A stretch of DNA of 64,000 bases from DASSUW01 sp963759375 (GCA_963759375.1 CAVWYY010000008.1:372001-436000), one strand, 5' to 3'. Shown: positions 37,172 through 47,535, counted from the stretch's first letter. Translations and numbers: made by a program. The notes: a model not told the origin generated them from the sequence alone.

Positions 37172-37238
37172 GGACGGCAGCGTCGCGGGACCGGGGTTGA
37201 GGAACTACACGCGGGTGTTACGAAAGCGCCGCGGGATT

Positions 37239-37252
37239 GCCAGAAAACTGGC
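37239..37252. promoter_or_regulatory. Palindrome GCCAG-AAAA-CTGGC in divergent intergenic gap
   Basis: The 172-bp gap 37172-37343 separates the leftward TadE-like operon from the rightward STAS gene. It holds one perfect 5-4-5 palindrome, in an AT-richer stretch followed by GTAAAGTT and CTATACGG. I cannot assign exact -35/-10 boxes. Confidence 0.4.
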
Positions 37253-37343
37253 GTAAAGTTCTGACCAGTCGCCTATACGGAGTGGTAGTGCGCCACCCGC
37301 CTGCCGATACGAACAGGTCACTCAGCGGTAACCGTCGGGTAGT

Positions 37344-37658
37344 GTGCCCGAGGCCATGGGCACGGAACGCCTTGCAGTTGAGTTCGAACGGCGTCTCGAC
37401 GGGAGCGTACTCCTGCGGCTCAGCGGCAAGCTTGAGCACGGGACCGCGGCCCTCCTCGACGGCATCCTCCAGGCACTCTGGAACGACCCGTCGCCGGTCG
37501 TCGTCGACCTCAGCCACGTCGACCACATCGACTCGCGCGGCCTCGAGGTCCTGCTCGCGGCCGAGTCGGGCGCCCGCGGGCGCGACCGGCCGGTCGAGGT
37601 GATCGGCATCCGCGAGAGCCTCCGCGCGCACCGCCCGCCGCTGGACAGCGGCGAGTGA
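37344..37658 (+). CDS. STAS-domain protein (anti-sigma factor antagonist-like)
   Basis: A 104-residue single STAS domain: LAVEFERRLDGSVLLRLSGKLEHGTAALL, then VVVDLSHVDHIDSRGLEVLLAAES. In SpoIIAA-type antagonists the Ser right after the Asp of the DS(S/R)G motif is phosphorylated by an anti-sigma kinase; that Ser is kept here. The kinase partner is not adjacent. The start is GTG 37344 or ATG 37356. The stop overlaps the NAT start (GTGA). Confidence 0.82.
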   Translation: MPEAMGTERLAVEFERRLDGSVLLRLSGKLEHGTAALLDGILQALWNDPSPVVVDLSHVDHIDSRGLEVLLAAESGARGRDRPVEVIGIRESLRAHRPPLDSGE

Positions 37659-38476
37659 TCGACGCCGCCGCCTACCTCCGCCGCATCGGACTCGAAGACG
37701 ACCTGGGCCCACCGAGCGTTGAAGGCCTGTTCGCGATCCACCGCGCGCACGTCGAGCGCGTTCCCTACGAGACGATCGCGATCCAGCTCGGGCGGCCGAC
37801 CACGGTGGACCCGCACGAGGCCTACGAGCGGATCATGCGCAACGGCCGAGGCGGCTACTGCTACCACCTCAACGGTGCGTTCTCGCTGCTGCTCGACGCG
37901 CTCGGCTACGACGTCACCTGGCACAAGGGCGGCGTGCAGCCGGGCACGGAGCCCCAGCCCGTGGGCGCCACCGGCAACCATCTCGCCCTGACCGTGAGCG
38001 GCCTCCCGGCCGCCGGCAACCCGGAGGGCGGCTGGATGGTCGACGCCGGCCTCGGCAACGGCATCCACGAGCCGCTGCCGCTCGTCCCCGGCCGCTACGA
38101 CCAGGGACCACTCAGCTACGAGCTCAGCCCGTCAGCTGTGGAACCCGGCGGCTGGAGGTTCGAACAGGACCCGCGGCTGAGCTGGAAGGGCATGGACTTC
38201 CGGCCCGGAGTCGCCACCCAACCCGACTTCGCCGACCGCCACGAGTGGCTGTCGACCGATCCGCAGTCGCCGTTCGTCCGCTGGCTCGTCGTCCAGCGGC
38301 GCGACGCCACCGGAATCGACTCGCTCGTGGACCGCGAGCTGCAGCGCGTCCCGGACGACGACACCCGCGTCCTCGACCGAGCCGAGTGGGCAGAGGTCCT
38401 CCACGACGTCTTCGGCATCGAGCTGGACAGCGGCGAGACCGACGCCCTCTGGGCCCGCGTTCAGTACTCGCGGTAG
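37655..38476 (+). CDS. nat: Arylamine N-acetyltransferase
   Basis: A 273-residue NAT-family enzyme that moves acetyl from acetyl-CoA to arylamines or related nucleophiles through a Cys-His-Asp triad. The triad is visible: Cys in NGRGGYCYHLNGAFSLLL (about residue 69), His in ATGNHLALTV and Asp in GWMVDAGLGNG. The N-terminal ERVPYETIAIQLGRP is also family-typical. In mycobacteria NAT is linked to sterol and cell-wall lipid metabolism; here the neighbours give no clue. The 3' end overlaps the convergent membrane-protein gene by 16 bp. Confidence 0.92.
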   Translation: MIDAAAYLRRIGLEDDLGPPSVEGLFAIHRAHVERVPYETIAIQLGRPTTVDPHEAYERIMRNGRGGYCYHLNGAFSLLLDALGYDVTWHKGGVQPGTEPQPVGATGNHLALTVSGLPAAGNPEGGWMVDAGLGNGIHEPLPLVPGRYDQGPLSYELSPSAVEPGGWRFEQDPRLSWKGMDFRPGVATQPDFADRHEWLSTDPQSPFVRWLVVQRRDATGIDSLVDRELQRVPDDDTRVLDRAEWAEVLHDVFGIELDSGETDALWARVQYSR

Positions 38477-38829
38477 GCGCGCCACACGCTGTACAGCCCC
38501 CAGATCGCGAGCGTGATGAACGCGAGCCAGAGCACGGCGCCGAGGCCGCCCTCGTCCCACATCCGCTGCGTCGCGACCAGCGTGATCGCCCCCAGGGCGA
38601 TCGCCGCATAGAGGATCCCGCGCTGGCGTTCCTCGAGGCCGAAGATCGTCTCCCGGCGCTCCATGTACATGCGGTAGCCGAAGAACAGCAGGCCGCCGAT
38701 GAAGATCACGCCCAGCAGGTTGTTGATCGTCGATGCCGCAGTCCCGCCGCCCGGCAGCTGCCAGACGATGACCGCCAGCACGATGACGATCGCGATGTTG
38801 CGCAGATGGGTGTTGCGATCGGGCCCCAC
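38461..38829 (-). CDS. Small four-helix membrane protein, unknown
   Basis: I do not recognise this 122-residue protein. It has four predicted membrane helices: NIAIVIVLAVIVWQL, LLGVIFIGGLLFFGYRMYM, ILYAAIALGAITLVA and GAVLWLAFITLAIWGLYSVW. Short charged loops lie between them (ERRETIFGLEERQ). Similar small proteins often follow response regulators. It starts 15 bp after the PhoB-like gene stop on the same strand, so co-transcription is likely. Confidence 0.7.
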   Translation of the reverse strand: MGPDRNTHLRNIAIVIVLAVIVWQLPGGGTAASTINNLLGVIFIGGLLFFGYRMYMERRETIFGLEERQRGILYAAIALGAITLVATQRMWDEGGLGAVLWLAFITLAIWGLYSVWRAYREY

Positions 38830-38844
38830 GGGCCCAAACGATAC

Positions 38845-39630
38845 CTAGGCCGGGACGACGTCCTCGACGGTGGCGGGCGCCGGCACAGCCTTGGCCGGCG
38901 CGGCCACCGTTCCCCCATCCGCCGGCTCGGCCGCGAACCGATAGCCGATGCCGAAGTGGGTGTGGATGTAGCGCCAGCCCGGCGAGGCCTTCTCGAGCTT
39001 CTGCCGGAGCTTGCGGACGAAGACGTCGACCGAGCGGTCGCCGTGGACCATCGCGTAGCCCCAGACCCGCTCGTAGATCTCCTCGCGCTGCAGCACCTGG
39101 CCCTCGGCCTCGGCGAGCAGCTGGATGAGCTCGAACTCGCGGCGCGTGAGATCGACCGATGCGCCGGCGGCGAACGCCTGGAACTGGTCGGCCCGGACCT
39201 CGAGCTCGCCGATCGCCACCGGCTGAGCAGGAGCGCGCGTCTCGGCCCGCTTGCGGCGGCGCACGACGGCCTCCACGCGGGCGATCAGCTCTTCGGGGTG
39301 GCACGGCTTGGTCACCCAGTCGTCGGCGCCGAGGCGCAGGCCCCGAACCCGCTGGGCGACGCTGGACTGCCCGGTGCAGACGACCACGCCGAGCTGCGGG
39401 AGCCGGGCGCAGAGCTTCTCCAGGTACGTCCAGGCCTGCGGGCCGAGGACCGCGAGGTCGAGCACCACGGCGTTGAGCCGCATGGCGACCATCGCGTCGA
39501 GCGGCACGGGCGAGGCGAGCACACGGTGCTGCCACCCAGCCGTGTCCAGGCGCTTCGTGAGCACCTGCAGGAACCCACTGTCCGAATCCACCACCGCGAG
39601 CCGGACGGCGGCTTGCGTCGTCGTCGTCAT
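38845..39630 (-). CDS. OmpR/PhoB-family response regulator
   Basis: A 261-residue regulator. The receiver domain (about 9-120) has AVVDSDSGF for the acidic pocket, the phospho-acceptor Asp in AVVLDLAVLG, the switch Thr in VVCTGQSS and the Lys in DWVTKPC. The winged-helix DNA-binding domain follows (about 140-235): LTRREFELIQLLAEAEG, RSVDVFVRKLRQKLEKA, YIHTHFGIGYRF. A PHO box at 39685-39717 lies 55 bp upstream and phoU-pst genes follow, so it is the likely PhoB/PhoP-like phosphate regulator. No sensor kinase gene is adjacent. Confidence 0.85.
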   Translation of the reverse strand: MTTTTQAAVRLAVVDSDSGFLQVLTKRLDTAGWQHRVLASPVPLDAMVAMRLNAVVLDLAVLGPQAWTYLEKLCARLPQLGVVVCTGQSSVAQRVRGLRLGADDWVTKPCHPEELIARVEAVVRRRKRAETRAPAQPVAIGELEVRADQFQAFAAGASVDLTRREFELIQLLAEAEGQVLQREEIYERVWGYAMVHGDRSVDVFVRKLRQKLEKASPGWRYIHTHFGIGYRFAAEPADGGTVAAPAKAVPAPATVEDVVPA

Positions 39631-39684
39631 CGTGGCACCAGCATACGCAGACGCATCGACAGGAACCCGGCCTTTCGGGGCGCG

Positions 39685-39717
39685 GGTAACACGATGGTCA
39701 CAACGGGTTCACCCTGT
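39685..39717 (+). promoter_or_regulatory. PHO box with three 11-bp direct repeats
   Basis: Contiguous units GGTAACACGAT, GGTCACAACGG and GTTCACCCTGT share the G(G/T)T(C/A)AC core and the exact 11-bp spacing of actinobacterial PhoP boxes. It sits between phoU and the response-regulator gene, 55-87 bp upstream of the latter, suggesting autoregulation. Confidence 0.75.
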
Positions 39718-39751
39718 AACGCGCAATCCCGCATCTTCCGACAATCCGGGC

Positions 39752-40432
39752 TCAGACGTGTGACGCGTCGGAGAACTCCCGGAACAGGCCGGTGACCACG
39801 AACGCGACCTGCTCACCGATGTCCACCGCGTTGTCGCCGATCCGCTCGAGCGCGCGGGCCACGAGCATCATCGTCATCGCCCATTCGCGCCGGTCCTCGT
39901 CGGTCCCGACCGCCACCGCGAGCCGGAAGACCTCGCGGTTGAGCGCGTTGATCTCCTCGTCCTGGCGGACGAGGTCCTGCGCCAGCGCCACGTCGCGCAG
40001 CGTGAACGCCTGCTTGGCCTGACCGACCTCCGAGCGCGCGAGCTTGCCCATCTTGAAGATGCGCTCGAGCATCTCCGGGTCCGCCGGCGGCTCATGCCCC
40101 ACCAGCGGCATGACCTTGGCGATGTTCACGCACTGGTCGCCCATGCGCTCGGCGTGCTTGATCACGTGCAGCAGCGCCGCGACGGTCCGTAGGTCGCCGG
40201 CCACCGGCGCCTGCAGCGCCAGCAGCGACAGGATCCCCTGGTGCACCTCCAGGAACCTTCCGTCGAGCCGGTCGTCGTCCTGCACGACGATCGACGCCAG
40301 CTCGATGTCCTGGTGCTCGAGCGCCTCCAGCGTGCGGTCGAGCGACGTGATCACGAGATCGAGCGCGCCCAGCGCCTGCACCTCCAGGGCGCGCAGCTCG
40401 TCCTGGAAGTGGACGCGGGCCTGTTCTGCCAT
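39752..40432 (-). CDS. phoU: Phosphate-signalling protein PhoU
   Basis: A 226-residue protein with the two PhoU three-helix bundles. Metal-binding motifs are clear: DLRTVAALLHVIKHAERMGDQCVNIA in the first (E..D pattern) and ARALERIGDNAVDIGEQVAF in the second. PhoU links the Pst transporter to the phosphate sensor kinase and dampens the Pho response when phosphate is plentiful. The start ATG 40432 overlaps the pstB stop by one base (TGATG). Last gene of the pstSCAB-phoU operon. Confidence 0.94.
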   Translation of the reverse strand: MAEQARVHFQDELRALEVQALGALDLVITSLDRTLEALEHQDIELASIVVQDDDRLDGRFLEVHQGILSLLALQAPVAGDLRTVAALLHVIKHAERMGDQCVNIAKVMPLVGHEPPADPEMLERIFKMGKLARSEVGQAKQAFTLRDVALAQDLVRQDEEINALNREVFRLAVAVGTDEDRREWAMTMMLVARALERIGDNAVDIGEQVAFVVTGLFREFSDASHV

Positions 40433-41328
40433 CAGCCCACCTTGCCCGTGACGTAATCCTCCGTGCGCTTGTCGTCGGGGTTGGTGAAGATCTTGTCGGT
40501 GGCGGCGAACTCGACGATGCGGCCGGTCCGCTGCTTCTCGCCGGCGTCCAGCTCGACCGTGAAGAACGCGGTCATGTCCGACACGCGCGCGGCCTGCTGC
40601 ATGTTGTGCGTGACGATCACGATCGAGTAGTTCGTCTTGAGCTCGAGCATCAGGTCCTCGATCCGGCCCGTCGAGATCGGGTCGAGCGCCGAGCACGGCT
40701 CGTCCATGAGCAGGACGTCCGGGTCCGTGGCGAGCGCCCGCGCGATGCACAGCCGCTGCTGCTGACCGCCCGACATCCCGAACGCATTCGTCTTCAGGCG
40801 GTCCTTCACGTCTTCCCACAGCGCCGCGCGGCGCAGGGCGGTCTCGACGAGCTCGTCCATGTCGCCCTTCATGCCGACCACGCGCGGGCCGAAGGCGATG
40901 TTGTCGTAGATCGACTTCGGGAACGGGTTCGGCTTCTGGAAGACCATGCCGATGCGCTTGCGCACCTGCACCGGGTCCACCTTCGAGTCGTAGAGATCCT
41001 GGTCGTGGTAGATGATCTGGCCGTCGACGCGGGCCGTCGGGATCAGATCGTTCATCCGGTTCAGGCAGCGGATGAACGTCGACTTCCCACAGCCCGACGG
41101 CCCGATCAGCGCCGTGATCCGGTTCTTGAGGAGCTTCACGTTGATGTCCGTCACCGCGCGGTGGTCGCCGTAGAACACGGCGACGTCGCGGGCGTCGAAG
41201 ATCGCCTCCTTGGTCGCGGCCTTCGCCTCGGGATCGGGCGCGTGGGCCTGCGTCACCAGATTGGGCATCTCGTGCTCCGTCGTCGGGGGCGGAGCAGTCT
41301 CTTCCTGGTCCCGCACGTTGTCTGACAT
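40432..41328 (-). CDS. pstB: Phosphate ABC transporter ATPase PstB
   Basis: ATPase of the high-affinity Pst phosphate importer. The 298-residue product has an extra acidic leader of about 45 residues before the standard start IFDARDVAVFYGD. Walker A is LIGPSGCGKSTFIRCLNRMND, the Q-loop GMVFQKPNPFPKSIYDN, the signature MSGGQQQRLCIARALA, Walker B LLMDEPCSALDPIST and the H-loop VIVTHNMQQAARVSD. These are diagnostic for PstB. It lies 11 bp after pstA. Confidence 0.97.
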   Translation of the reverse strand: MSDNVRDQEETAPPPTTEHEMPNLVTQAHAPDPEAKAATKEAIFDARDVAVFYGDHRAVTDINVKLLKNRITALIGPSGCGKSTFIRCLNRMNDLIPTARVDGQIIYHDQDLYDSKVDPVQVRKRIGMVFQKPNPFPKSIYDNIAFGPRVVGMKGDMDELVETALRRAALWEDVKDRLKTNAFGMSGGQQQRLCIARALATDPDVLLMDEPCSALDPISTGRIEDLMLELKTNYSIVIVTHNMQQAARVSDMTAFFTVELDAGEKQRTGRIVEFAATDKIFTNPDDKRTEDYVTGKVG

Positions 41329-41339
41329 GTCGTCGTCCT

Positions 41340-42251
41340 CTACCACTTTTGCTCGTATCGATTTCGGAGCCAGATGGCCACCGAGTTCATGAGCAACAAC
41401 AGGACCATCAGCACGACGATGGCGCCCGCGGCTCGTGTCACGAACTCCTGATTGGGGTCCTGAGTCCACGTGAAGATCTGCACCGGCAGCGCGGTGAACG
41501 AGCTGTCCAGCCCGGTTGGGTTGAACCGGAGCGAGGACCCGGCTCCGATCACCAGCAGCGGTGCAGTCTCTCCGATCGCCCGCGACAGGGCAAGGATAAC
41601 CCCCGTGGCGATGCCGGCGATCGATCCCGGCAGGACCTGCTTCCAGATCGTCTGCCACTTGGTCGCGCCGAGGGCCAATGAGCCCTCGCGGATCGACGGC
41701 GGGACGGCCCGGATCGCCTCGCGGGACACGATGATCACGACCGGCAGCACGAGCAGTCCGAGCGTGATCGCGCCCGCCAGGAGCACCGGACCCAGCGACA
41801 GCGGGCCGCGGACGATGAACGCCAGCCCGAGGATGCCGTAGACGACCGACGGGACCGCCGCGAGGTTCTGGATGTTGACCTCGATCGTGCGGTTGAACCA
41901 CTTGTCCTGCTCGGCGTACTCCTCGAGGTAGACCGCGGTCGCCACGCCGATCGGCACGACGAACAGCGTGCAGAGGATCATCAGGTAGATCGTCCCGACG
42001 ATCGCCGACTCGATGCCGGCGCGCTCGGGGATCACGCGTGACGGGAAGCTCGTGATGAAGTCCCACGAGACGACCGGGATGCCGTCCTTGGAGAAGTCGT
42101 AGATGATCGCGGCAAGCCCGAGGAACGCGATGAACAACGCGAAGTACATGAGCCCCGAGAACCCGCGCTCGGATGCGGTGTCCTTGCCGCTGCGGCGCGG
42201 GATGACCGTGTTCTGGTTCCGCGCGGCGGCGGCCATCTGCGCGCCGGTCAT
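41340..42251 (-). CDS. pstA: Phosphate ABC transporter permease PstA
   Basis: A 303-residue membrane permease of the Pst importer with about six helices. It has an N-terminal cytoplasmic tail, the family segment PIGVATAVYLEEYAEQ, the NLAAVPSVVYGILGLAFIV loop and the ABC-ATPase coupling loop REGSLALGATKWQTIWKQVLPG. It then has ALSRAIGETAPLLVIG. The ATG at 42251 overlaps the pstC stop (ATGA). It pairs with PstC to form the channel. Confidence 0.96.
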   Translation of the reverse strand: MTGAQMAAAARNQNTVIPRRSGKDTASERGFSGLMYFALFIAFLGLAAIIYDFSKDGIPVVSWDFITSFPSRVIPERAGIESAIVGTIYLMILCTLFVVPIGVATAVYLEEYAEQDKWFNRTIEVNIQNLAAVPSVVYGILGLAFIVRGPLSLGPVLLAGAITLGLLVLPVVIIVSREAIRAVPPSIREGSLALGATKWQTIWKQVLPGSIAGIATGVILALSRAIGETAPLLVIGAGSSLRFNPTGLDSSFTALPVQIFTWTQDPNQEFVTRAAGAIVVLMVLLLLMNSVAIWLRNRYEQKW

Positions 42252-43210
42252 TCGTACACCTGCCGGTACTTGCGGACGAGTCGGATCGACACCGCGTTGA
42301 GCAGCAGGGTCAGCAGGAACAGCGTGAAGCCGACCGTGAAGATCGTCTTGTACTCGATCGACCCGGTCGGGATGTCACCGCGCGCCGTGGCGGCGATGAA
42401 CGCGGCCATCGACTGGAAGCTCTCGAGTGGGTTGAGGCTCAGGTTCGGGGCCTGGCCGCCGGCGATGAGCACGATCACGGTCTCGCCGACGGCCCGCGAG
42501 GCACCGAGAACGAGCGCCGCGACGATGCCCGACAGCGCGGCCGGGAAGACGACGCGCAGCGAGACCTGCAGCTTGCCGGCGCCGAGGCCGAAGGCGCCCT
42601 CCCGCAAGGAGTAGGGCACCGCCGACATCGCGTCCTCGGAGACCGAGGCGATCGTGGGCAGCACGAGCAGGCCCATGATGATGCCGGCCGAGAGACCGTT
42701 GTAGACGTTCACGTTGAGGCCGAGGACGTCGCCGAGGATCTCCGGAGTGAAATACGTCAGCGCGAAGTAACCGAAGACGATCGTCGGGACGCCGGCGAGC
42801 ACCTCGAGGATCGGCTTGATGACCTTGCGCACGCGGGGCTTCGCGTACTCGGACAGGTAGATCGCGGTCAGCAAGCCGAGCGGGATGGCCACCGCAAGCG
42901 CGATCAGCGACAGGAAAATGGTGCCCCAGACGAGAGGGATGACCCCGAACGACTGCTGTTCGCCCGCGAACGTCGGCGACCACTTGGTGCCGAACAGGAA
43001 CTCCCCGATCGGGACCTCCTGGAAGAACTTGATCGTCTCGAGGAGCAGCGAGCCGACGATCGCCAGCGTGGTCACGACCGAGAGGGCGGCGGCCGCGAAC
43101 AAGCCGACGCGGATCGCCCCCTCGAACCGTGAACGGACGCTGGGGGCCCGGGTCAGATCGACCCGGCCCCCCTGCGCGCCGGCCGCTGCCGCGAGTCGCG
43201 GCTCGGCCAT
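42248..43210 (-). CDS. pstC: Phosphate ABC transporter permease PstC
   Basis: A 320-residue permease. Family features are PLGLLTAIYLSEYAKPRVR, ILEVLAGVPTIVFGYFAL, the coupling loop YSLREGAFGLGAGKLQVSLRVVFP (EAA motif) and GASRAVGETVIVLIAGG. Six helices are predicted after a short cytoplasmic N-terminus. It starts four bases after the pstS stop, so it is coupled to the binding protein gene. Confidence 0.96.
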   Translation of the reverse strand: MAEPRLAAAAGAQGGRVDLTRAPSVRSRFEGAIRVGLFAAAALSVVTTLAIVGSLLLETIKFFQEVPIGEFLFGTKWSPTFAGEQQSFGVIPLVWGTIFLSLIALAVAIPLGLLTAIYLSEYAKPRVRKVIKPILEVLAGVPTIVFGYFALTYFTPEILGDVLGLNVNVYNGLSAGIIMGLLVLPTIASVSEDAMSAVPYSLREGAFGLGAGKLQVSLRVVFPAALSGIVAALVLGASRAVGETVIVLIAGGQAPNLSLNPLESFQSMAAFIAATARGDIPTGSIEYKTIFTVGFTLFLLTLLLNAVSIRLVRKYRQVYE

Positions 43211-43214
43211 GGAA

Positions 43215-44192
43215 CTAGCTCCCTGCCAGCGAGTCGACCTCGGTCTTGGACTCCGAAGCCTGCTCGTCAGTCATCGGGACGATCTTCGCCGCCTCGGCGA
43301 TCGCCTGGTAGTTGTCGACCACGAACTTCATGAAGGCCGCGACCTCGGGGCGCTCCAGCGCCTTGTCGGACGGGTACATGAAGAGCGGGCGGGCCAGGTA
43401 GTAGGACGCGTCCTGGATCGTCTCGGTCGACGGCTTGACGCACTTGTCGGCGCTCTCGCCGACGCCCACGAGATTCAGCTTGTCCATGTTGCCCTCGTAG
43501 TACGAGAAGCCGAAGTAGCCGAGGCCCGTGTCGGAGCCGGCCACGCCCGTGACGAGCTGGTTGTCGTCCTCGGACGCCTCGTAGTCCTCGCGGGACGCGC
43601 CCTCCTCACCGTTGATCTTGTCGGTGAAGAAGTCGAACGTGCCGGAGTCGGTGCCGGGGCCGAACAGCGCGAGCTTGCCGCTGGGCAGGCTGCCGTCGAC
43701 CTGGCTGAGCTCGGTCACCTTGGACTTGGGCTCCCAGACCTTCTTGAGCTGGTCGACGGTGAGGCAGTCGACCTTCATGTTCGGGTTCGTCACGACGGCG
43801 ATGCCGTCGTTGGCGACCTGCACCTCTTCGTACTTGACGCTGTTCTTCTTGCAGACCGGCACCTCCTCGTCGTCCTTGATCGGACGCGAGGCGTCGGAGA
43901 TGTCGGTCTCGCCGGCGCAGAACTTCTCGAAGCCGCCGCCGGTGCCGGACTCACCGACCGTGATCTTGACGTTCGGGTTGTCCTCGTTGAACAGCTCGCC
44001 GGCGGCCTCCGCGAACGGGAAGACGGTCGAAGAGCCGTCGATCCGGATCGTGCCGGAGAGATCCTCCGAAGCCTCCGCGGCGCTGCCGCCGGAGTCGCTG
44101 CTCCCTCCACTGTCGTCGTCGCCGCACGCGGCCACGACGAAGGCCAGCGAGGCCACCATGGCCAACGCCAGCAGTAGACGCTTGATACTCAT
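43215..44192 (-). CDS. pstS: Phosphate-binding lipoprotein PstS
   Basis: The extracellular phosphate-binding subunit of Pst. It has 325 residues: a lipoprotein signal (LALAMVASLAFVVAACGDD, lipobox VAAC), a Ser/Gly-rich linker and a bilobed PstS fold. The phosphate site shows IRIDGSSTVFPFAEA, GESGTGGGFEKFCAGETDISDASR and ALFGPGTDSGTFDFFT. The gene follows the orphan winged-helix gene on the same strand, with a four-unit PHO box just upstream. Confidence 0.95.
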   Translation of the reverse strand: MSIKRLLLALAMVASLAFVVAACGDDDSGGSSDSGGSAAEASEDLSGTIRIDGSSTVFPFAEAAGELFNEDNPNVKITVGESGTGGGFEKFCAGETDISDASRPIKDDEEVPVCKKNSVKYEEVQVANDGIAVVTNPNMKVDCLTVDQLKKVWEPKSKVTELSQVDGSLPSGKLALFGPGTDSGTFDFFTDKINGEEGASREDYEASEDDNQLVTGVAGSDTGLGYFGFSYYEGNMDKLNLVGVGESADKCVKPSTETIQDASYYLARPLFMYPSDKALERPEVAAFMKFVVDNYQAIAEAAKIVPMTDEQASESKTEVDSLAGS

Positions 44193-44246
44193 CGACCCTT
44201 CCTTCTCCGTGTTGTGTCGGCGCGAGGCTCGCAGCGGCGGTGTGCC

Positions 44247-44290
44247 CGCCTGTTACTGAGTCGTGGCCGTGTTGTGAAAACGCTGTGAAT
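44247..44290 (-). promoter_or_regulatory. PHO box upstream of pstS, four 11-bp units
   Basis: On the minus strand ATTCACAGCGT, TTTCACAACAC, GGCCACGACTC and AGTAACAGGCG follow each other without gaps. The first two fit the TTCAC core well, the last two weakly. It overlaps the end of the winged-helix gene and lies 55-98 bp upstream of the pstS start. Confidence 0.65.
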
Positions 44291-44615
44291 GCTCGGGCTG
44301 GAATCGGTAGCCGAACCCGAAGTGCGTGTGGATGAAGCGCCACTCGGGCAGCGCCGTCGCGAGCTTGGCCCGCAGCTTGTGGACGTAGACGTCCACCGAT
44401 CGGTCCGCCGACCGCATCGGTGCTCCCCAGACCGTCCGGTAGAGCTCCTCCCGCGGCACGATGCGCCCCTCCCGGCGGCCCAGCGCGGCCAGCAATTCCA
44501 GCTCCCGGACCGACAGCGTCAGCGCCCGCCCTCCTGCGAGCGCCAGGTACTCCGACGGCCGGATCTCGAGCTCACCTGCCTTGATGACCTCTCCGGCCTG
44601 TGTCATCGCCTGCAT
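44253..44615 (-). CDS. Orphan PhoB-like winged-helix DNA-binding protein without receiver
   Basis: A 120-residue protein consisting only of an OmpR-type winged-helix domain: GELEIRPSEYLALAGGRALTLSVRELELLAALGR, then VWGAPMRSADRSVDVYVHKLRAKL and RFIHTHFGFGYRF. It closely resembles the DNA-binding half of the regulator at 38845-39630 (HTHFGIGYRF). No phospho-acceptor domain is present, so it cannot be switched by a kinase in the usual way. It lies between two PHO boxes and directly before pstS. It may modulate or compete with the full-length regulator. Confidence 0.82.
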   Translation of the reverse strand: MQAMTQAGEVIKAGELEIRPSEYLALAGGRALTLSVRELELLAALGRREGRIVPREELYRTVWGAPMRSADRSVDVYVHKLRAKLATALPEWRFIHTHFGFGYRFQPEHSQRFHNTATTQ

Positions 44616-44645
44616 CGCGCCGGAAGATCGAGCAGCGGCGCCTCG

Positions 44646-44689
44646 GTGCGGTTACCGGAGAGTGAAACGGTCGTGAAAGGGTTGTGAAC
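44646..44689 (-). promoter_or_regulatory. PHO box with four 11-bp units in divergent region
   Basis: On the minus strand GTTCACAACCC, TTTCACGACCG, TTTCACTCTCC and GGTAACCGCAC run head to tail with exact 11-bp spacing. It is the strongest of the three boxes. It lies between the orphan winged-helix gene (start 44615) and the divergent PhoU-like gene (start 44729), so it can serve both. Confidence 0.8.
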
Positions 44690-44728
44690 GTCTCGCAGCG
44701 TTTACACGCCCGCGGCTACGGTGCGGGC

Positions 44729-45364
44729 ATGTGGACGGCCAAGCTGAAGGAGGACGCCGAGCTCCTCACGCTGTTCGAGCAGTCCGGGCTGCAACGTGCA
44801 GCGCGCGGCCGTGCCTGCTGCGTGATCTGTTCGCCGAGTACCCCGAGCAGCCCGAGCTCGCCGAGGAGGTCCTCGACTGCGAGCACGAGGGTGACCGCAT
44901 CGCGCACGACATCCTGAGCCGGCTGGCCGCGCGGGGCGCCAACGGGAGCAACCTCGACGCGGCGGATGTGCACGCGCTCACCGGCGCGCTCGACGACATC
45001 GTCGACTACGCCGAGGAGGCCGCCGACCAGCTCGGGCTCTACGGCGTCGAGGCGCCGATGGAGCAGGCGCAGCAGATGGCCGAGGTGCTCGTGCAGACCG
45101 CCGACCGCGTCGCCGCCGCCCTGCGCCGCCCTGCGCGAAGGCGGGGACCTCGACCGACGACCTCGTCGAGATCCACCGGCTCGAGAACCACGCCGACCGG
45201 ATCGTCCGCGCGGCCGTGGCCTCGCTGTTCGTCAACGGGATCGACCCGATGATGGTCATCCGCTGGAAGGACATCTTCGACACGCTGGAGTCGGCGGTCG
45301 ACGCGTGCGAGACCGTCGCCAACGTGCTCGAGGGCATCACCCTCAAGCGCGCGAGCGGCCGCAG

Positions 45365-45368
<4 letters not shown>
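44729..45368 (+). CDS. PhoU-like (DUF47) protein with several frameshifts
   Basis: A protein of about 210 residues when read across frames, similar to DUF47/PhoU-like partners of Pit phosphate transporters. Pieces in order: TAKLKEDAELLTLFEQSGL (first frame), LLRDLFAEYPEQPELAEEVLDCEHEGDRIAHDIL and DDIVDYAEEAADQLGLYGVEAPM (second frame), then VEIHRLENHADRIVRAA and IRWKDIFDTLESAVDACETVANVLE (third frame) to the stop at 45366-45368. About four single-base insertions, near 44795, 44815, 45125 and 45155, restore one reading frame. It could be a true pseudogene, but the error pattern matches other genes here. No Pit gene follows. Confidence 0.65.
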
Positions 45369-47241
<1,873 letters not shown>

Positions 47242-47268
47242 CGTTCGATCGAGGGTATCCTCCCCCCT

Positions 47269-47535
47269 GTGCTGCGGATCGCTGTCTTCACCGTCATCGT
47301 CTTTGCGCTGTCCGCGCCCCTGGCGTTCGCCGAGGGCCACGACGGCGGCGAGGGTCTCTACGGCCCCGCGGACGACAAGGTCGTCACCAACACCGGCTTC
47401 ATCCTGATCGCCGGATTCCCGCTGCTGATCCTCGTCCTGACGCTGATCCAGTCCGCGCTGGAGAAGCGCAAGGACCGCCGGCTGGCCGCGGCGAAGGCGC
47501 GCAAGAAGCGCGCCGACATGCGCGGCGGCTGGTAG
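47269..47535 (+). CDS. Small exported or membrane protein, unknown
   Basis: An 88-residue protein. Residues 1-21 look like a signal peptide (IAVFTVIVFALSAPLAFA). A short polar stretch and one membrane helix follow (GFILIAGFPLLILVLTLIQSAL), then a very basic tail (EKRKDRRLAAAKARKKR). I do not know the family. The GTG start at 47269 is 27 bp from the divergent ABC-F start. The stop overlaps the hydratase start by one base (TAGTG), so the two are coupled. Confidence 0.65.
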   Translation: MLRIAVFTVIVFALSAPLAFAEGHDGGEGLYGPADDKVVTNTGFILIAGFPLLILVLTLIQSALEKRKDRRLAAAKARKKRADMRGGW

